A stretch of 64,000 bases of DNA from Zopfochytrium polystomum (lineage: Eukaryota; Chytridiomycota; Chytridiomycetes; Chytridiales; Chytridiaceae): contig JAIVFJ010000260.1 of NCBI GenBank assembly GCA_025765615.1, positions 1-64,000 of the forward strand, in the 5' to 3' direction. The notes beneath the pieces are model-generated. The model searched no databases. It worked only from the letters and a program-made list of their open reading frames with translations, and had not been told where the DNA came from. This document shows, piece after piece, positions 1 through 11,055 of this stretch. The translations under genes and the position numbers were made by a program. Within the stretch, counting starts at the first letter, position 1; each line of letters opens with the position of its first letter.

Positions 1-1825
1 GCGCCTCGCTCGCCGCCACCGCGGCGCTCACAGCACCCCCCGCAACCGCAAACGTCTCCAGCCTCTTCACCCCAACCGGGCTGCAATCCGCATTCGAAAA
101 CGACAGACCCCGAAATGCTCGGCACCCCGCCGGTCTCGACTTTTGCCGACGTGCTCGGCCCCGTCAGGCGAAGCCCCGTGACGGCCAAGACGGACGACGG
201 CACGCCCGTGATCTGGAACGTGCGGGACGCGCGGGAGCCGGAGCCAGAGTAGAAGTCTGAGTTGTAGAGGAGGATCCGCGACGGCGTGGCCGACGAGGCG
301 GACGTGTAGATGGCGTATGCGGCGTACGGGGTCGTGCCGTCGTCCAGGGCTTGGATGGATTTTGCGTCGGCAAGGGCCGTCGCGGCAAAGATTGCGCCGT
401 AGTAGGGTGCAAATGTGGTGCTTCGGCCCCACCAGCTGTAAGGAGCTTTTGAAGGGGAACAAATATGACGACGAGATGAGAGACTGGAAAGGGCAGCGAT
501 TGGATATCAAGGAGATGCCCTTACAGTTGCCGATTGTGCCGTGATGGAAAAAGATGGCGTCCGCACCGTTAATGATGAGCTGCATAGTGTAATCAACGAC
601 CCAGAGCGCCGCGCCAAAAGTGGGGGAGATCCCGCCGCCACCGCAAGTGGCTGCCAGCGTCCATGCGTAGAAATGACAAAATGCGTTAGTTAATGCAGGT
701 TAAGTTGGCCGACGAACCGGAATTCGTCTCGGATATGGTGAAGCGTTTTCCGACTGGCTCGCGCAGCGGAACTTTCAGAAGCGTATTGCTTGCAGTAGCT
801 CACTATTGATCTATGGCTCACTAGAGCAGTGAGGTTGGTGGCAGCGCCCCCGCACGCTGATTGCGGGTACGAGTGGGCTCCAAAGGACGCAACATAGGAA
901 GCACTGCCGCCTGAAGAAACAACCGGGCGCAATCTGTGCTACGGACCACCCGTTTTGGGGCTGCAAGCGGACGCTGGCTGGAAATTTTGTGGTCAAAGCG
1001 TCAGCTGTCACCCGTTGTCAATTCGATGGATCACCTTGGATAATGCTTGAGCGACCCACAGCAGCACCAACGGACTTTTGCCAAGCAACTTGGGAGTTCG
1101 CATCCACAGTCGGATTCCAGGCTCCGCCGCCGGCGATGGGCGAGCTTGTTCCGTAGACTAAATTGCGGTAAGAGCCCTATTAGTCGGACCCTTTTTTCAA
1201 CTTTCTCTTTTGGTCGTGCTCACATTCGGGTTCGTTTCCAAGCTCAAAAGCGTAGAGGTTAGTCATTCTCGATGCAGCGTACTTGGACGCATCTACGGTG
1301 TTGCTGAGCTGATTCAATCGACGATTCAGACCGAGCGTGACGTATGCTCCTTGATACTGAGCAGCGATATCGATGAAAGGCTTGCCGTAAGTCAAGGAGG
1401 CGGGGGCATCTGTGGGGCTTGAGACGGTATAGCTAACCGCGGACGTTTGCGTCGCACTGTAAGTTGCACGGTCCCTGCGAGAATTGGCGTGATTTTAGCA
1501 TTGTTTCCAAACATTTGAAGGAGGAGCCAATATGAACGGTAGTGAAGGGAGACTAACTGCGTTGTTCCCGATTCGAATTCGCGGGTACGTTCCGCTAGAA
1601 GCGCTGGCAAGGTTCGCCAGGCACTTTGTTGTAAGCGGCATGGCCGTCGCGTTAAAGTACTCGGGGAAGGCGAAGAACTCAAAGCTGATGCCAACAAGAC
1701 CGTTTGTAAGCGGGCCTTGGGGATTGGCATTTCGGCTCGCTGGAACGGAAAATGAGGATGTTGTCTGCGAGGCAACGAGTGGCAGCGCGCCAGCTACAGT
1801 GGCGGCTGAACAGCAATGTTAGCCC
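1..1825 (-). pseudogene. GH79-like glycoside hydrolase, decayed tandem copy, 3' end cut by window edge
   Basis: This is the second copy of the gene at 2.1-4.1 kb. Both catalytic regions are still readable: ELGNEPE (acid/base motif, near 1220) and ISETNSG (nucleophile motif, near 730). A signal-like hydrophobic leader lies near 1800, and the C-terminal beta-sandwich domain near 120-400. Against the sister copy the frame breaks repeatedly: a 2-nt loss before the first intron (near 1573), extra bases near 925 and 105, and a shift just before the nucleophile motif (near 750). No in-frame start Met joins the leader. Introns sit where the sister has them. Secreted GH79 enzymes act on glucuronic-acid-type sugars, but this copy should not make an enzyme. 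The family call is firm; the exact breakpoints are approximate. Confidence 0.7.
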
Positions 1826-2093
1826 TTGTGCTTTGCGGGAAGCTTTCATGCGCATTGTTCTTGGGAAAGATGGCAGATTTTTTTTTTTTTGATTTTGGAA
1901 GAACGGCAGCTTTGATTATCAGGAATGCTCTCACCATTCTCAAACTCGAGGTTCTGGAAGTAATTCACATCGGTGAACTTATCTATTGTTAGAGGTTGGT
2001 CGATCATGATTCTATTTTTAGATCCCAAACTAATCGACCACTGAATTCTAACAGGTCGTTGGGAAAGTCTAAATTCAAATGTAATGTCCAATC

Positions 2094-4080
2094 CTACCCA
2101 TCAGCTGAAAACTGATTGCGACTCGTTGGAAGCAAAAAGCCCCAACAATTCAACTCAGATACAGTAACACCGCCTCGCTCGCCGCAACGCTTACACTCGC
2201 CGCTCCGCCGGAAGCGGCAAAACTCTCCCTCGCAGACGGCACCCACGGGGCCGCAATCCGCATTCGAAAACGACAACCCCGAGATGCTCGGCACCCCGCC
2301 GGTCTCAACCCGCGCCGAGGTGCTCGGCCCCGTCAGGCGGAGGCCCGTGACTGAAGACACGCTCGTCGGCAGCCCCGTCACCTGGAATGCGCGCGAGCTG
2401 CGCGTCCCGCTGCCGGAATACGTGTCCGAGTTGTAGAGGAGGATTCGAGAGGGCGTGGTCGACGATGCGGACGTGTAGATCGCATAGGCTGCGTAGGGGG
2501 TGGTCCCGTCGTCCATCGCCTGGATGGATGTTGCGTCCGCGAGGGCGGTTGCAGCAAAGATGGCGCCATAGTATGGAGCGAACGTGGTGTTCCGGCCCCA
2601 CCAGCTGTACGGAGCTAAAATTTGAATTGTTGGAGAATTGAAAGTCGCATATGGGGAAGTTAGATTGGAAAGTTATGTGCACACATTTACTACTAACAGT
2701 TTCCAATGGTGCCGTGGTGGTAAAAAACCGCCTCCGCTCCGTTCAGAATGAGTTGCATCGTGTAATCAACAATCCAAAGCGCAGCGCCGAAAGTTGGAGA
2801 GATTCCTCCTCCACCACAAGTAGCTTTTAAAAAAACATCGGTCAGTCTCCAGATCCAAGTTGATATCATAGAAACAGCAGCTTCACCTGAGTTGGTTTCG
2901 GAGATGAAGTAGTGCTTTCCAATGGATCTAGCTGCTGCGCTTTCCGATGCGTACTGCTTGCAGTAGTTGACGATCGACTTGTGACTCACCAGATCAGTGA
3001 GATTCGTCGCTGCGCCTCCACAAGCGGACTGCGGGTAGGAGTGCTCTCCAAATGATGTGACGAGGGGGGACGTGCCGTTTGCCGAAACGAAAGGCACAAT
3101 CTGGGCGATGGACCATCCAAACTGTGGCTGGAGCCGGACCCCAGCTGTATGGTAAAAGGAGCGAGAAATTGTCGTTTTTCAATGCCATTAGAAGTTAGAG
3201 CAGAACAGCCAGCAGTCAGTGATCAAGTTACCCTGGATAATATTGGACTTGTTGATTGTAGCACCGACAGCCTTTTGCCAGGTGATCTGAGAATTCGCAT
3301 CAGCTGTTGGGTTCCAAGTCGCACCACCGGCAATGGGGGAGCTAGAGCCGTAGACTGAGCAGCAAATAAGAAGCAAATGACGAAAAGAGTGGAAATGTAT
3401 CAGTTTCAAATTGGAGATCAGGCGCCGTCAGACATTCTGGTTCGTTGCCGAGCTCGAGGGCGAAGAGATTGGCCATTTTTGAGACGGCGTACTTTGACGC
3501 GTCCTCCGTGTTGCTCAGCTGGTTCAAACGGCGATTCAAGCCCAAGGTCACGAAGTCTCCTTCGTATTGTGCGGCCACGTCCATGAAAGAGTTTCCATAT
3601 GTCAAGGAGGCTGGGGCGTCTGTGGGGCTGGCAACAGTGTAGCTGACGGCTGAAGCGAGTGCAGGATCGTAGGTCGCGCGGTCTCTGCGGCCACAAGAAA
3701 AAGATGCATCAGATGCAAACCGAACCATATAATTAGCTCAAAACGAAACGCTCTGGACGTACTGCGTCGTTCCTCCGATGCGAATCCGTGGGTAGGTTCC
3801 AGCTGGAAGCGTTCGCGAGATTCGCCAAGCACTTGGCGGTGAGGGGCATCGCCGTCGCGTTGAAGTACTCTGGGAAGGCGAAGAACTCGAAGCTGATGCC
3901 GACGAGCCCATTCGTGATGGCGCCCTGCGGGTTTGGAATGCGGCTTGCGGGGACTGCAAACGTTGACGTCTGCGCGGTCACTGAATGGGCAGTCACGAGG
4001 GATGAGAAGGGCTGCCGCCTTTGCGGCGAGTGCCGGCGAGGCTGGTCGGTGGGAACGGCGCGCCGTTGTTGGATGATGCA
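2094..4080 (-). CDS. GH79-like secreted glycoside hydrolase, six exons, probably frameshifted at both ends
   Basis: The exons I can splice are about 4080-3763, 3684-3434, 3354-3232, 3144-2887, 2823-2698 and 2614-2094. The joined protein keeps a fold typical of GH79 (TIM barrel plus C-terminal beta-sandwich). ELGNEPE carries the likely acid/base Glu and ISETNSG the likely nucleophile Glu. GH79 enzymes release (4-O-methyl)glucuronic acid from glycans outside the cell. Two faults are visible. The frame of exon 1 has no ATG, and a hydrophobic leader starting with ATG lies one base out of frame. Near 2245 one extra base shifts the frame, so the usual closing strand (frame ending in SEAVLLYLS at 2150) is replaced by an unrelated tail stopping at 2094. 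The donor of intron 2 (GTCTGA) is weak. Whether active protein is made is doubtful. Confidence 0.6.
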
Positions 4081-4225
4081 TCAAGGATGTTGAGAGAAGC
4101 GTGGTGGCTGCCGTTGCGGTGCAAGGTATCGACTTATCGAATCGAAATTCTTTTTTTTTTTTTTTTCTTTTTGTTTGTGGGGCAAGCTCGGCGTTGTTCT
4201 CGATCATGCCGAAGTTAACGAGAAG

Positions 4226-4285
<60 letters not shown>

Positions 4286-5223
4286 AGAAAAAGAAATACC
4301 TATAAGGAAGGCGGTTTCTGTCCCTGACGCTGTCTCCGTCACTCGGCCGCCCGCTTGGTTGTTGAGAAATTCGAACGCACTGTTTGCATGTCCTGTCAGT
4401 GGAGCAGCCGAGTCCAATCGGAGCGGAGGAAGTGGAAGACAAACAGTGTTCACGTGGCATGCAACCAGAAAAAAAATTTTTCAGCCAGAAAAAATTTCGG
4501 CGTGGTCGAGTGAGGTTGAGTTTGCGGAGCGTCGCGAGACGGCGGACGGTGTCGAGCGACGCAAAGAGCGAAATTGCATCGAAAATTCTTCTTAATATTG
4601 GTGACTTGTGACCTGCAAGAAAACTAAGGAAATTCCGCCACGTCGGGTCGGGGTGTCCGGATGTCAAACATCGGACATTCGCGCACGGGGGCAAATTATT
4701 TTAGGTGAGTAAAGACAAAGATTTTTTGCCTCGGCCAAAATGTATTTTGTTGGAGCTGCTTGGCTTCCACTAAAAGCTGGAGACAATGGACCGTCAGGAC
4801 GTGACAAGGCTCCGGGCGATGGTCACGTGCGGTTCATCAGACTGCCAAGAACATTCATGCCTTGTCTTTGACACTCGCTGCCGTTTTGCCGTCGATTGAC
4901 TCAACCCGCTATAACAAGGGGAAAGATGAATGCACGTAACCGCGTTCCAAGGTATTTAGTGGAAAATGGCTTTGGGCCGCGCTTGTTCTTATTTTGGACG
5001 TCAAATTGAAAGTAAGTTGATTTGGGTGGAGAGTTTCGTCTTGGAAATGGATCCAAGACTTTGCTCGCTGGAAAACAACACATACGAGGAGAAAGCAAAC
5101 GGAGAGTTCCTTGGAAATTGATCCAAGCTTTCGATTTGAGAGCATAAGGTCATGGAAGAAGAAAGCGAAGGGAAAGAACCATATAGAAGAGATCGGCAAA
5201 CGAAAATCGTCAGCTTCTTTCCG
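4081..5223. other. Intergenic, with a (GA)n microsatellite
   Basis: I see no credible gene here. A pure GA/AG dinucleotide run covers about 4228-4282, and T runs lie near 4150. The long frames across the GA run are repeat artefacts (ER/LS repeats). The stretch would hold the 5' region of the GH79-like gene and the 3' region of the dehydrogenase. Confidence 0.6.
4228..4282. repeat. (AG)n microsatellite
   Basis: About 27 AG units without interruption, upstream of the second GH79-like gene. Confidence 0.9.
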
Positions 5224-6443
5224 TCAGTTGCGAAGCTTGTCTTGAACGAGAGTCTCCGAGTACTGCCAAAGTTTCTTCGCCAAGGCAGTCGTCGGCAGCC
5301 TGCGGAATGGGCGGGGGAAGGGTTTGAGCGATCGGTCCAAAGTAGAGTGCGCGGAGTCCCTTCTCCTCGATTTCGGGATCAGTCGCGACGTAAAGCGTGG
5401 TCGAAGCACCTTTATCTTCATCTAAATTTAAGTATTAAGAAACGTTGTCGGTATTTCACACAATAGTTTGGATCTCACCAATAGTGTCGCGGTCGAGGGC
5501 GTAGAACAAGGTGGACACCGGCTTTGCGAGGAATCCAAGCTGCGAGAATTTGGTGGCGGAAAGCTGCGTCGGAATCACGCCTGTCGATGTGGATTGAAAC
5601 GGCCAGTCAGGCTGGCGAATAGAAACATGGCAACTAAACGAACCTGGGTACACCGAGTTCACGTACACATTCGTGATTCCCTTCGCCTCCAGCCTTGCAT
5701 TCAGTTCCCTCGCAAAAAGGACATTGGCCAGTTTCGACTGGCCGTCTGCATTTCAGATGGGAGTAAGACTCTCCAAACGAAGCCATTAATACTAAATCAC
5801 CGGAAGACTTACAAGCAGCCCAGTCATTGTAGCTCTTCTGGTCATTAATCTTGTCAAAGAGGATCCCCTCTGGCGGCGCACGTTTCATGCTGGCGGACGT
5901 CAGCACCACGACCCTGCTCGGCGCTGACTTAACAAGGCATGGCAGCAGCCGCTGGGTCAGATGAAAGTGCGCGACGTGGTTCGTCGCAAACTGCGTTTCG
6001 ATGCCGTCGGCGGAGAGTGCGAACGGGTGGGCCATGATGCCAGCGTTGAGGATGAGGCCGTGGAGTGGTAGGTTGCGACGGAGAAAGGCGTCGGTAAAGG
6101 CGTCGACAGACTTGAGGGAGAGCAGGTCGACCGCTGCAAACTCGAGGGTGCCGGCCGTGCTGCCGAGTTCGGCGCGGAGCGCTTCGATGACGGGGGTCGT
6201 CTTCACCTCGGAGCGGCAGGCCATGATCCTTGTTTCATTGGGTTGGAGTGGTCGGTTGGCGGCACATTTGACGTTTGTCAGTGCCATGTTTCCACGAAAG
6301 CCGCATTAGCAAGAGTATTAATCTTACACGTGGGCACCCTTGCGGGCAAGCTCGCGGGCGGTGACGCGTCCGATGCCAGCGTTGCTTCCCGTAACGATGT
6401 AGACTTTGCCGCGTAGGGAGGGGATTTTGTCAAAGTTCCACAT
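5224..6443 (-). CDS. Short-chain dehydrogenase/reductase (copy A), five exons, late frameshift
   Basis: Exons are 6443-6328, 6228-5813, 5745-5644, 5580-5479 and 5421-5224, all with GT-AG borders. The protein has the classical SDR marks in order: the cofactor loop TGSNAGIG near residue 19, NAGIMAHP, and the catalytic YGQSK created across the exon 2/3 junction. It resembles the retinol-dehydrogenase/WWOX-type NAD(P)-dependent oxidoreductases; the substrate is unknown. In the last exon one extra T near 5288, compared with copy B, shifts the frame. The conserved tail [13 protein letters not shown] is then read only after the shift and stops at 5224. The start is the first ATG before the cofactor fold. 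Copy B lies at 9.3 kb. Confidence 0.72.
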
Positions 6444-7590
6444 GGCTCTTCAATGTGTCAAAGTAGGTGTGGTCTCTTGATTGCAATGAGCAAGGTGAGG
6501 AGAATGGGATGTGCTGGCTGCTGTTTCACGCGATTTATAGCGGGAGAGAAGACGAATTGGGGCGCGGTGCTTACGGTTGATTCGGTTTGGCCGAAAAGAA
6601 CCAGCACATGCAGGGAATGGAAGGCCGTGAAGGTGCGGCAAGCCGTCGCGCGGCGCGACATGTTTTGCCGGAACCGCACGTCCGTGTTTGTCTTTCTCTG
6701 TGTAGGCACAGCCGAGAGACACGCTGGCGTTTTTCCGCCCGCCCGCCGTTCGCCGCTCCATTGCCCGAGTGGCCCAAGCTGCAAAGCCCCTCTTCTTCCC
6801 CGATCGCGGAGCGGTTGAACTTGCACTGAGCGGCAATGGCTCGGCTCGACCATAGCCCTCATCATGGGACCCACACTGGAATTTTTTTTTTTCCCAGCTT
6901 TCCGCGACAACACCGCACCACCCCTCATTTCCGCTTTTTCAGCAAGGCGATGCCATTTACTGGCGGATAGTACGGCGATTGCGCAGAAGATCGGGGTCGG
7001 CAGCGAAGAAACTGCATGCGCAAAACGCTGGCTTGGCGGAAAACAAGCAAATTGCAATTTTGTATCACTCGCATGGTGACGACCAAGTATCTCGCGTGCG
7101 ATTTCTGATGGGGGGCGCGTTGGGTTTGGTGTTGGGAAATTGTCTGCAAGCAGCTTTCAATGGTTTATGCGATTGTGGAGATGGAGTCGCCGGCGAACGG
7201 AGAAAAGTCATATGACAGGAGATGGACCAAAGACAAGTATTGAATGGGAGGCGCGTGTGGCGGTGCGCAGCCAGCCTCTGCAAATTTTTTTTTTTTTCCC
7301 CTCCATTTTCGCGAAGGAGCGAAAGTGACAGGCAGACAGACAGACAGACAGCCGAGAGACAATTCCCTTCTTGCGTGTGCGGCGAAAGCTGGGTGGAGAT
7401 GGTGGGTGGGGCTTGGAGTGGGGCTGGCTGGCTGACTGCTTGCACGCTGGGGTGAGAACCTCCGTCTCCTCTTTAAAACCCCCCCCGCCCGCCGTGTACT
7501 CCCCCCATCACAATCCAGACTCCACCCAGACTCCACCCACCCAGACTCCCCCACCACCTTCGCACAGCCAGCCCCTCCCCCACACAGACG
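6444..7590. other. Divergent intergenic region with simple repeats
   Basis: The stretch separates the minus-strand dehydrogenase from the plus-strand cerato-platanin-like gene, so it should carry both promoters. It has T runs near 6883 and 7288, a short CAGA repeat at about 7328-7352 and a C-rich tract near 7485 just ahead of the next gene. No supported coding sequence is seen. Confidence 0.55.
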
Positions 7591-8035
7591 ATGCTCTTCA
7601 CCCCTCTCCTCGCGCTCCTCGCCGTCGCCGCCACGGCCACCGCTTCGCCCGCCGCCGCCCCGCTCTCACGGCGCGACCAAGTCTCGGTCGCCTACGATAA
7701 CAACTACAGCAAGGCGACGAACCTCCCGCTCGCCAGCTTTGCGTGCTCGGACGGCGCCAACGGCCTGCTGACCAAGGGGTACACCAACATCGCGTCGCTC
7801 AAGGCGTACGCGTCCGCGACCCCGTACGTGAAGGGGTGGAACTCGCCGAGCTGCGGAAAGTGCTACACCTGTGACGTACGGCGGGAGGAGCATCAATGTT
7901 GTCGCGGTGGATGTGGGCAACTCGTTTGTCATGGGACAGGACGCAATGGACGCGCTGACGGGCGGCCAGGCCGTCGCCCTTGGACGGGTGCAGGCTAACG
8001 CGGTCGAGGTGGCGGCGTCTGTCTGTGGTCTGTAA
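7591..8035 (+). CDS. Cerato-platanin-like small secreted protein, interrupted by a +1 frameshift
   Basis: The frame opens with a hydrophobic signal peptide (residues 1-19, ending around ATAS) and a short pro-like stretch. The cerato-platanin core then begins (VSVAYDN, ACSDGANGLLTKGY, GWNSPSCGKCY). After the third cysteine, near 7870, one surplus base shifts the frame. The second half of the domain (DVGNSFVMGQDAMDAL and the final cysteine before the stop at 8033) is found in the next frame. All four conserved cysteines of the family can be located over the two frames. Cerato-platanins are secreted, expansin-like fungal surface proteins, some of them elicitors or phytotoxic. As written the gene would end in a wrong tail at 7998. 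It could be a decayed gene or one base error. Confidence 0.75.
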
Positions 8036-8441
8036 GCTCTTTGTTGGAATTTTCTTGCTTTTGTTGTGCTGCTGGTTCTGGTATACACCTTCACATTCCT
8101 GAATACACATTCGTTTCGCGATCGGTCTTGCGAGCAACGCACCAACTCATCAACAAGCCATTTGAATCTTCAGCGGCTAAAAGAAAGACAGAAAGCAGAT
8201 ACTTTAGCTTTCCATGATCAACATTTACACAAAAGACGGGACAGAAAGTATGTTAAAGCGGATATACTGTATTGACATGGTGCGACTAAAACAAGGATGG
8301 CCCATTTGAAAGTGAAGAAGTCAAAGGACCAGCAAGATGAAAGAGAGGGGAGGCGAAGGCGGACGGAAAATGGTGTGAATGATGGAAGTAGGAAAAAGGA
8401 GGAAATCGTCACATCGCCTATGCGTGCCAACTAAAAATGCA
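8036..8441. other. Convergent 3' intergenic region
   Basis: It lies between the ends of the cerato-platanin-like gene and the first Hsp20 gene. It is AT-richer than the genes and should hold both 3' ends. No gene is seen. Confidence 0.5.
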
Positions 8442-8930
8442 TCACGAAATGCTGATCTTCTTAACAGCCTCCTTGGGGGCCGCTAGCTTCGGCACGACCA
8501 GCTCCAGCACACCGTCGGTCATTTTCGCTTGCACGTTGTCCCGGTCAGCGTCCTGGGGCAGCCGGACAGCCCGCTCAAAGCGGCCGTAGCTACGCTCCAC
8601 GACGTAGCGCTGCTCGTCCTTGATCTCCTTGTTCGCGCTGCGCTCGCCCGAGATCATCAGCACGCCGTCGTCCGAGATGGAGACGTCGATCTTGTCCTTG
8701 GGGATGCCCGGGAGGTCCGCGTGCACGACGTAGCCGGCGTCGGTCTCGGCCAGGTCGAGGCGAGGGTGGAAGCCGGCGCGGGTGAGGATGGAGGAGCGTG
8801 GGTTGCGCTGCTGGCGTTGGCTGCTGCTGCTGCTGGTCGATGCAGCAGCGCCGGCGTCGGGGTCGAAGATGGCCGAGACGATGCGGTCAAAGTCGCCAAA
8901 GGGAGAGTCGCGGGGGAAAAAGACGGCCAT
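8442..8930 (-). CDS. Small heat-shock protein (Hsp20/alpha-crystallin), copy 1
   Basis: Single exon, 162 residues, close to the usual length for fungal class-I small Hsps. The N-terminal arm is short with a Ser/Gln-rich stretch (about 30-42). The alpha-crystallin domain starts near residue 50 (RLDLAETDAGYVVHADLPG) and ends with the GVLELVVPK strand. The tail EAVKKISIS has the I-x-I motif used for oligomer assembly. These ATP-independent chaperones hold unfolding proteins in the cytosol. The protein is nearly identical to the copy at 22.5 kb. A four-unit heat-shock element lies at 9146-9163 with a TATA box near 9085, so HSF control is likely. The start is the only ATG that gives the family's N-terminus. 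Confidence 0.93.
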   Translation of the reverse strand: MAVFFPRDSPFGDFDRIVSAIFDPDAGAAASTSSSSSQRQQRNPRSSILTRAGFHPRLDLAETDAGYVVHADLPGIPKDKIDVSISDDGVLMISGERSANKEIKDEQRYVVERSYGRFERAVRLPQDADRDNVQAKMTDGVLELVVPKLAAPKEAVKKISIS

Positions 8931-9145
8931 TGTTGTGATGAGAGTGGCGAGGTGAGGGAAGTCGAGGGTTGTGTTTTTGTTTGGTTCTGTGTGGCTGAAT
9001 AATCCGATTGTGGGGGGGGGTTTTGTCGCTACACGGACGAAGCTGTGCGGAATGCTTTGGACTATGTCTGACTAACGCCTATTTTTATACTCGAGGGCGC
9101 GGAAAAGAAAGGAATGAACGAAAGTGTGTCACGATGACGGTTGTG

Positions 9146-9163
9146 GAAGTTTCTGGATGGTTC
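9146..9163 (-). promoter_or_regulatory. Heat-shock element upstream of Hsp20 copy 1
   Basis: The sequence GAAGTTTCTGGATGGTTC has alternating GAA/TTC pentamers in 5-bp register; three units are perfect and one is GAT. It lies about 216 bp upstream of the start codon, with a TATAAAA-type box (minus strand) near 9085. The same arrangement stands before Hsp20 copy 2. Confidence 0.75.
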
Positions 9164-9292
9164 GGCTTTGCAATCCGAACCATCTGGAAAGGTTGATTCA
9201 AACAAGACGAAAAGCCAAGCACCATAAGATCTCGTTCGATGCAAAAGGAGGGAAAAGCAGCACCTTTGGGCGTCCAATTCAATCAAATATTA

Positions 9293-10511
9293 TTATTGTT
9301 TGGCGAGCTTCTCTTTCACCAAGGCCTCGGAAAACTCCCACAGCCTTTTCGCCAGTGCGTCGTCGGTCGCCTGAGGAATTGGTTCGGGCAAGACCTGCGC
9401 GATAGGTCCAAAGTAGAGTGCGCGGAGTCCCTTCTCTTCGATTTCAGGATCGGTGCTGACGTAAAGCGTGGTCGACGCTCCCTTGTCTCCGTCTGAGTTA
9501 AGATGAGAGGGGTTCCCGTCGTTTAAGGTGACATTCTCTTAGCGCACAAACAACGCCACGGGCATTCAAAGGGTTCTCACCGATTGTTTCCCTGTCCAAT
9601 GCGTAGTACAGCGTCGAAATAGGCTTGGCGAGAAAGCCGAGCTGCGAAAACTTGGTTGATGAGAGCTGCGTCGGAATCACGCCTGCGAAGTTCGATTGGT
9701 CGTTAAGATTTGCCGCAAGAATAATGCTGTTCGTAAAATCAACCGACCTGGGTAGACCGAGTTGACGTATACATTATTGATTCCTTTCGCCTTGAGGCGT
9801 GCGTTGAGCTCCCTCGCAAAGAGAGACGTTGGCGAGCTTGGATTGGCCGTCTAGGGAGGGGAGGAAAAGCGGATGGTTTGTTGCTTAGCAATCGCCATCG
9901 GAAGCGAAACAGCATGATAGCCGAACTACTAACAGGCAACCCAGTCATTGTAGCCCTTTTGGTCATTGATCTTGTCAAACGCAATCCCCTCTGGCGGCGC
10001 GCGCTTCATGCTTGCTGACGTCAGCACGACAACTCTGCTTGGTGCCGATTTTTCGAGGCAATGCAGCAGCCGCTGGGTCAGATGAAAGTGCGCGATGTGG
10101 TTCGTCGCAAACTGCGTTTCGATGCCGTCGGCGGAGAGCGCGAACGGGTGGGCCATGATGCCAGCGTTGAGGATGAGGCCGTGGAGCGGCAGGCCGCGAC
10201 GGAGAAAGGCGCCGGAGAAGGCGTCGACAGACTTGAGGGAGAGCAGGTCGAGCGAGGCGAACTCGAGGGTACCGGCAGTGCTGCCCAGTTCGGCGCGGAG
10301 CGCGTCGATGATGGGGGTGGTCTTGCCCTCGGATCGGCAGGCCATGATGCTGGATGGAGCGTTTGGAAAGAGGTGAGGGTTCTGGTAGTGCATACACGTG
10401 GGCACCCTTGCGGGCAAGCTCGCGGGCGGTGACGCGGCCGATGCCAGCGTTGCTTCCCGTGACGATGTAGACTTTGCCGCGGAGGGAGGGGATTCTGTCG
10501 AAGGTCCACAT
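9293..10511 (-). CDS. Short-chain dehydrogenase/reductase (copy B), five exons, mid-gene frameshift
   Basis: This is a close paralogue of copy A with the same intron positions: exon 1 10511-10396, exon 2 10349-9934, then three short exons, the last 9492-9293. It keeps [16 protein letters not shown] and the junction-made YGQSK. Directly after the catalytic motif, in exon 3 near 9826, one surplus base appears in a TCTCTC run; copy A has none. Read literally, the protein ends about 20 codons later. The downstream exons remain well conserved in the restored frame ([26 protein letters not shown]) and end at a TAA at 9293. Function and substrate are as uncertain as for copy A. It is a recent pseudogene or a sequence error. 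Confidence 0.68.
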
Positions 10512-11055
10512 TATCTTCCTTTCTGCTTGGTTGGTGGATAGTTTGCGAGTGAAACTGTTGGTGAAGTTGTGTGCCTGGGAAGGGTAGGGTGCTGCTATGT
10601 GGTGGGGCTGCATTTATACGTGTTTTTTTGCACGAGCACGCTTCACGAAGGCTTGCGGGCCGCCGCCGTCGCCGCCGCCGCCGCGGTCGCTGTCGGAGTG
10701 GGTGGCACAGTGTGTTTTTCCGACCGGCCAAAAATTAGGACACTGGGCGAAGTTTTGCCGACGCCCGCTTTTTGCTGGTTTGTTTTGCCGCCCCGCTGCG
10801 GGGGAGACGCAAAAACGGTTTCTGCCGACAAAGGCACAAGACACAACACACAACACTGGGAGAGGGGCCGCCAGCGACAGACAGACAGACGCTTCCGCAC
10901 CGCCGCCCGCCGCCGCCCCGCACTCACTCCTCCTTTGCAGCCCTTTAAAAAAGGCCGTTGCACCGTCGGTGGGGCTGCCAAAAAAAAAAAAGATAAGAAA
11001 GAAAAAAAAAAAAAAAAGACAAGCAAAAATCCTGCAAGAACCAGAGAAGGCAATC
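10512..11055. other. Divergent promoter region
   Basis: It separates dehydrogenase copy B (minus) from the DUF4188-like gene (plus). It carries two long A runs at about 10980-10991 and 11003-11017, just upstream of the plus-strand start, and a GACAGACAGACAG stretch near 10877. Long frames continuing upstream of 11056 are low complexity and are not counted as coding. Confidence 0.5.

Noticed and set aside
4101..4694. Frames with ER/LS repeats
   Set aside because: Products of the GA microsatellite.
2245..9826. Programmed +1 frameshifting of the Euplotes type
   Set aside because: The breaks are not at stop codons and share no fixed heptamer; decay or insertion errors are simpler.
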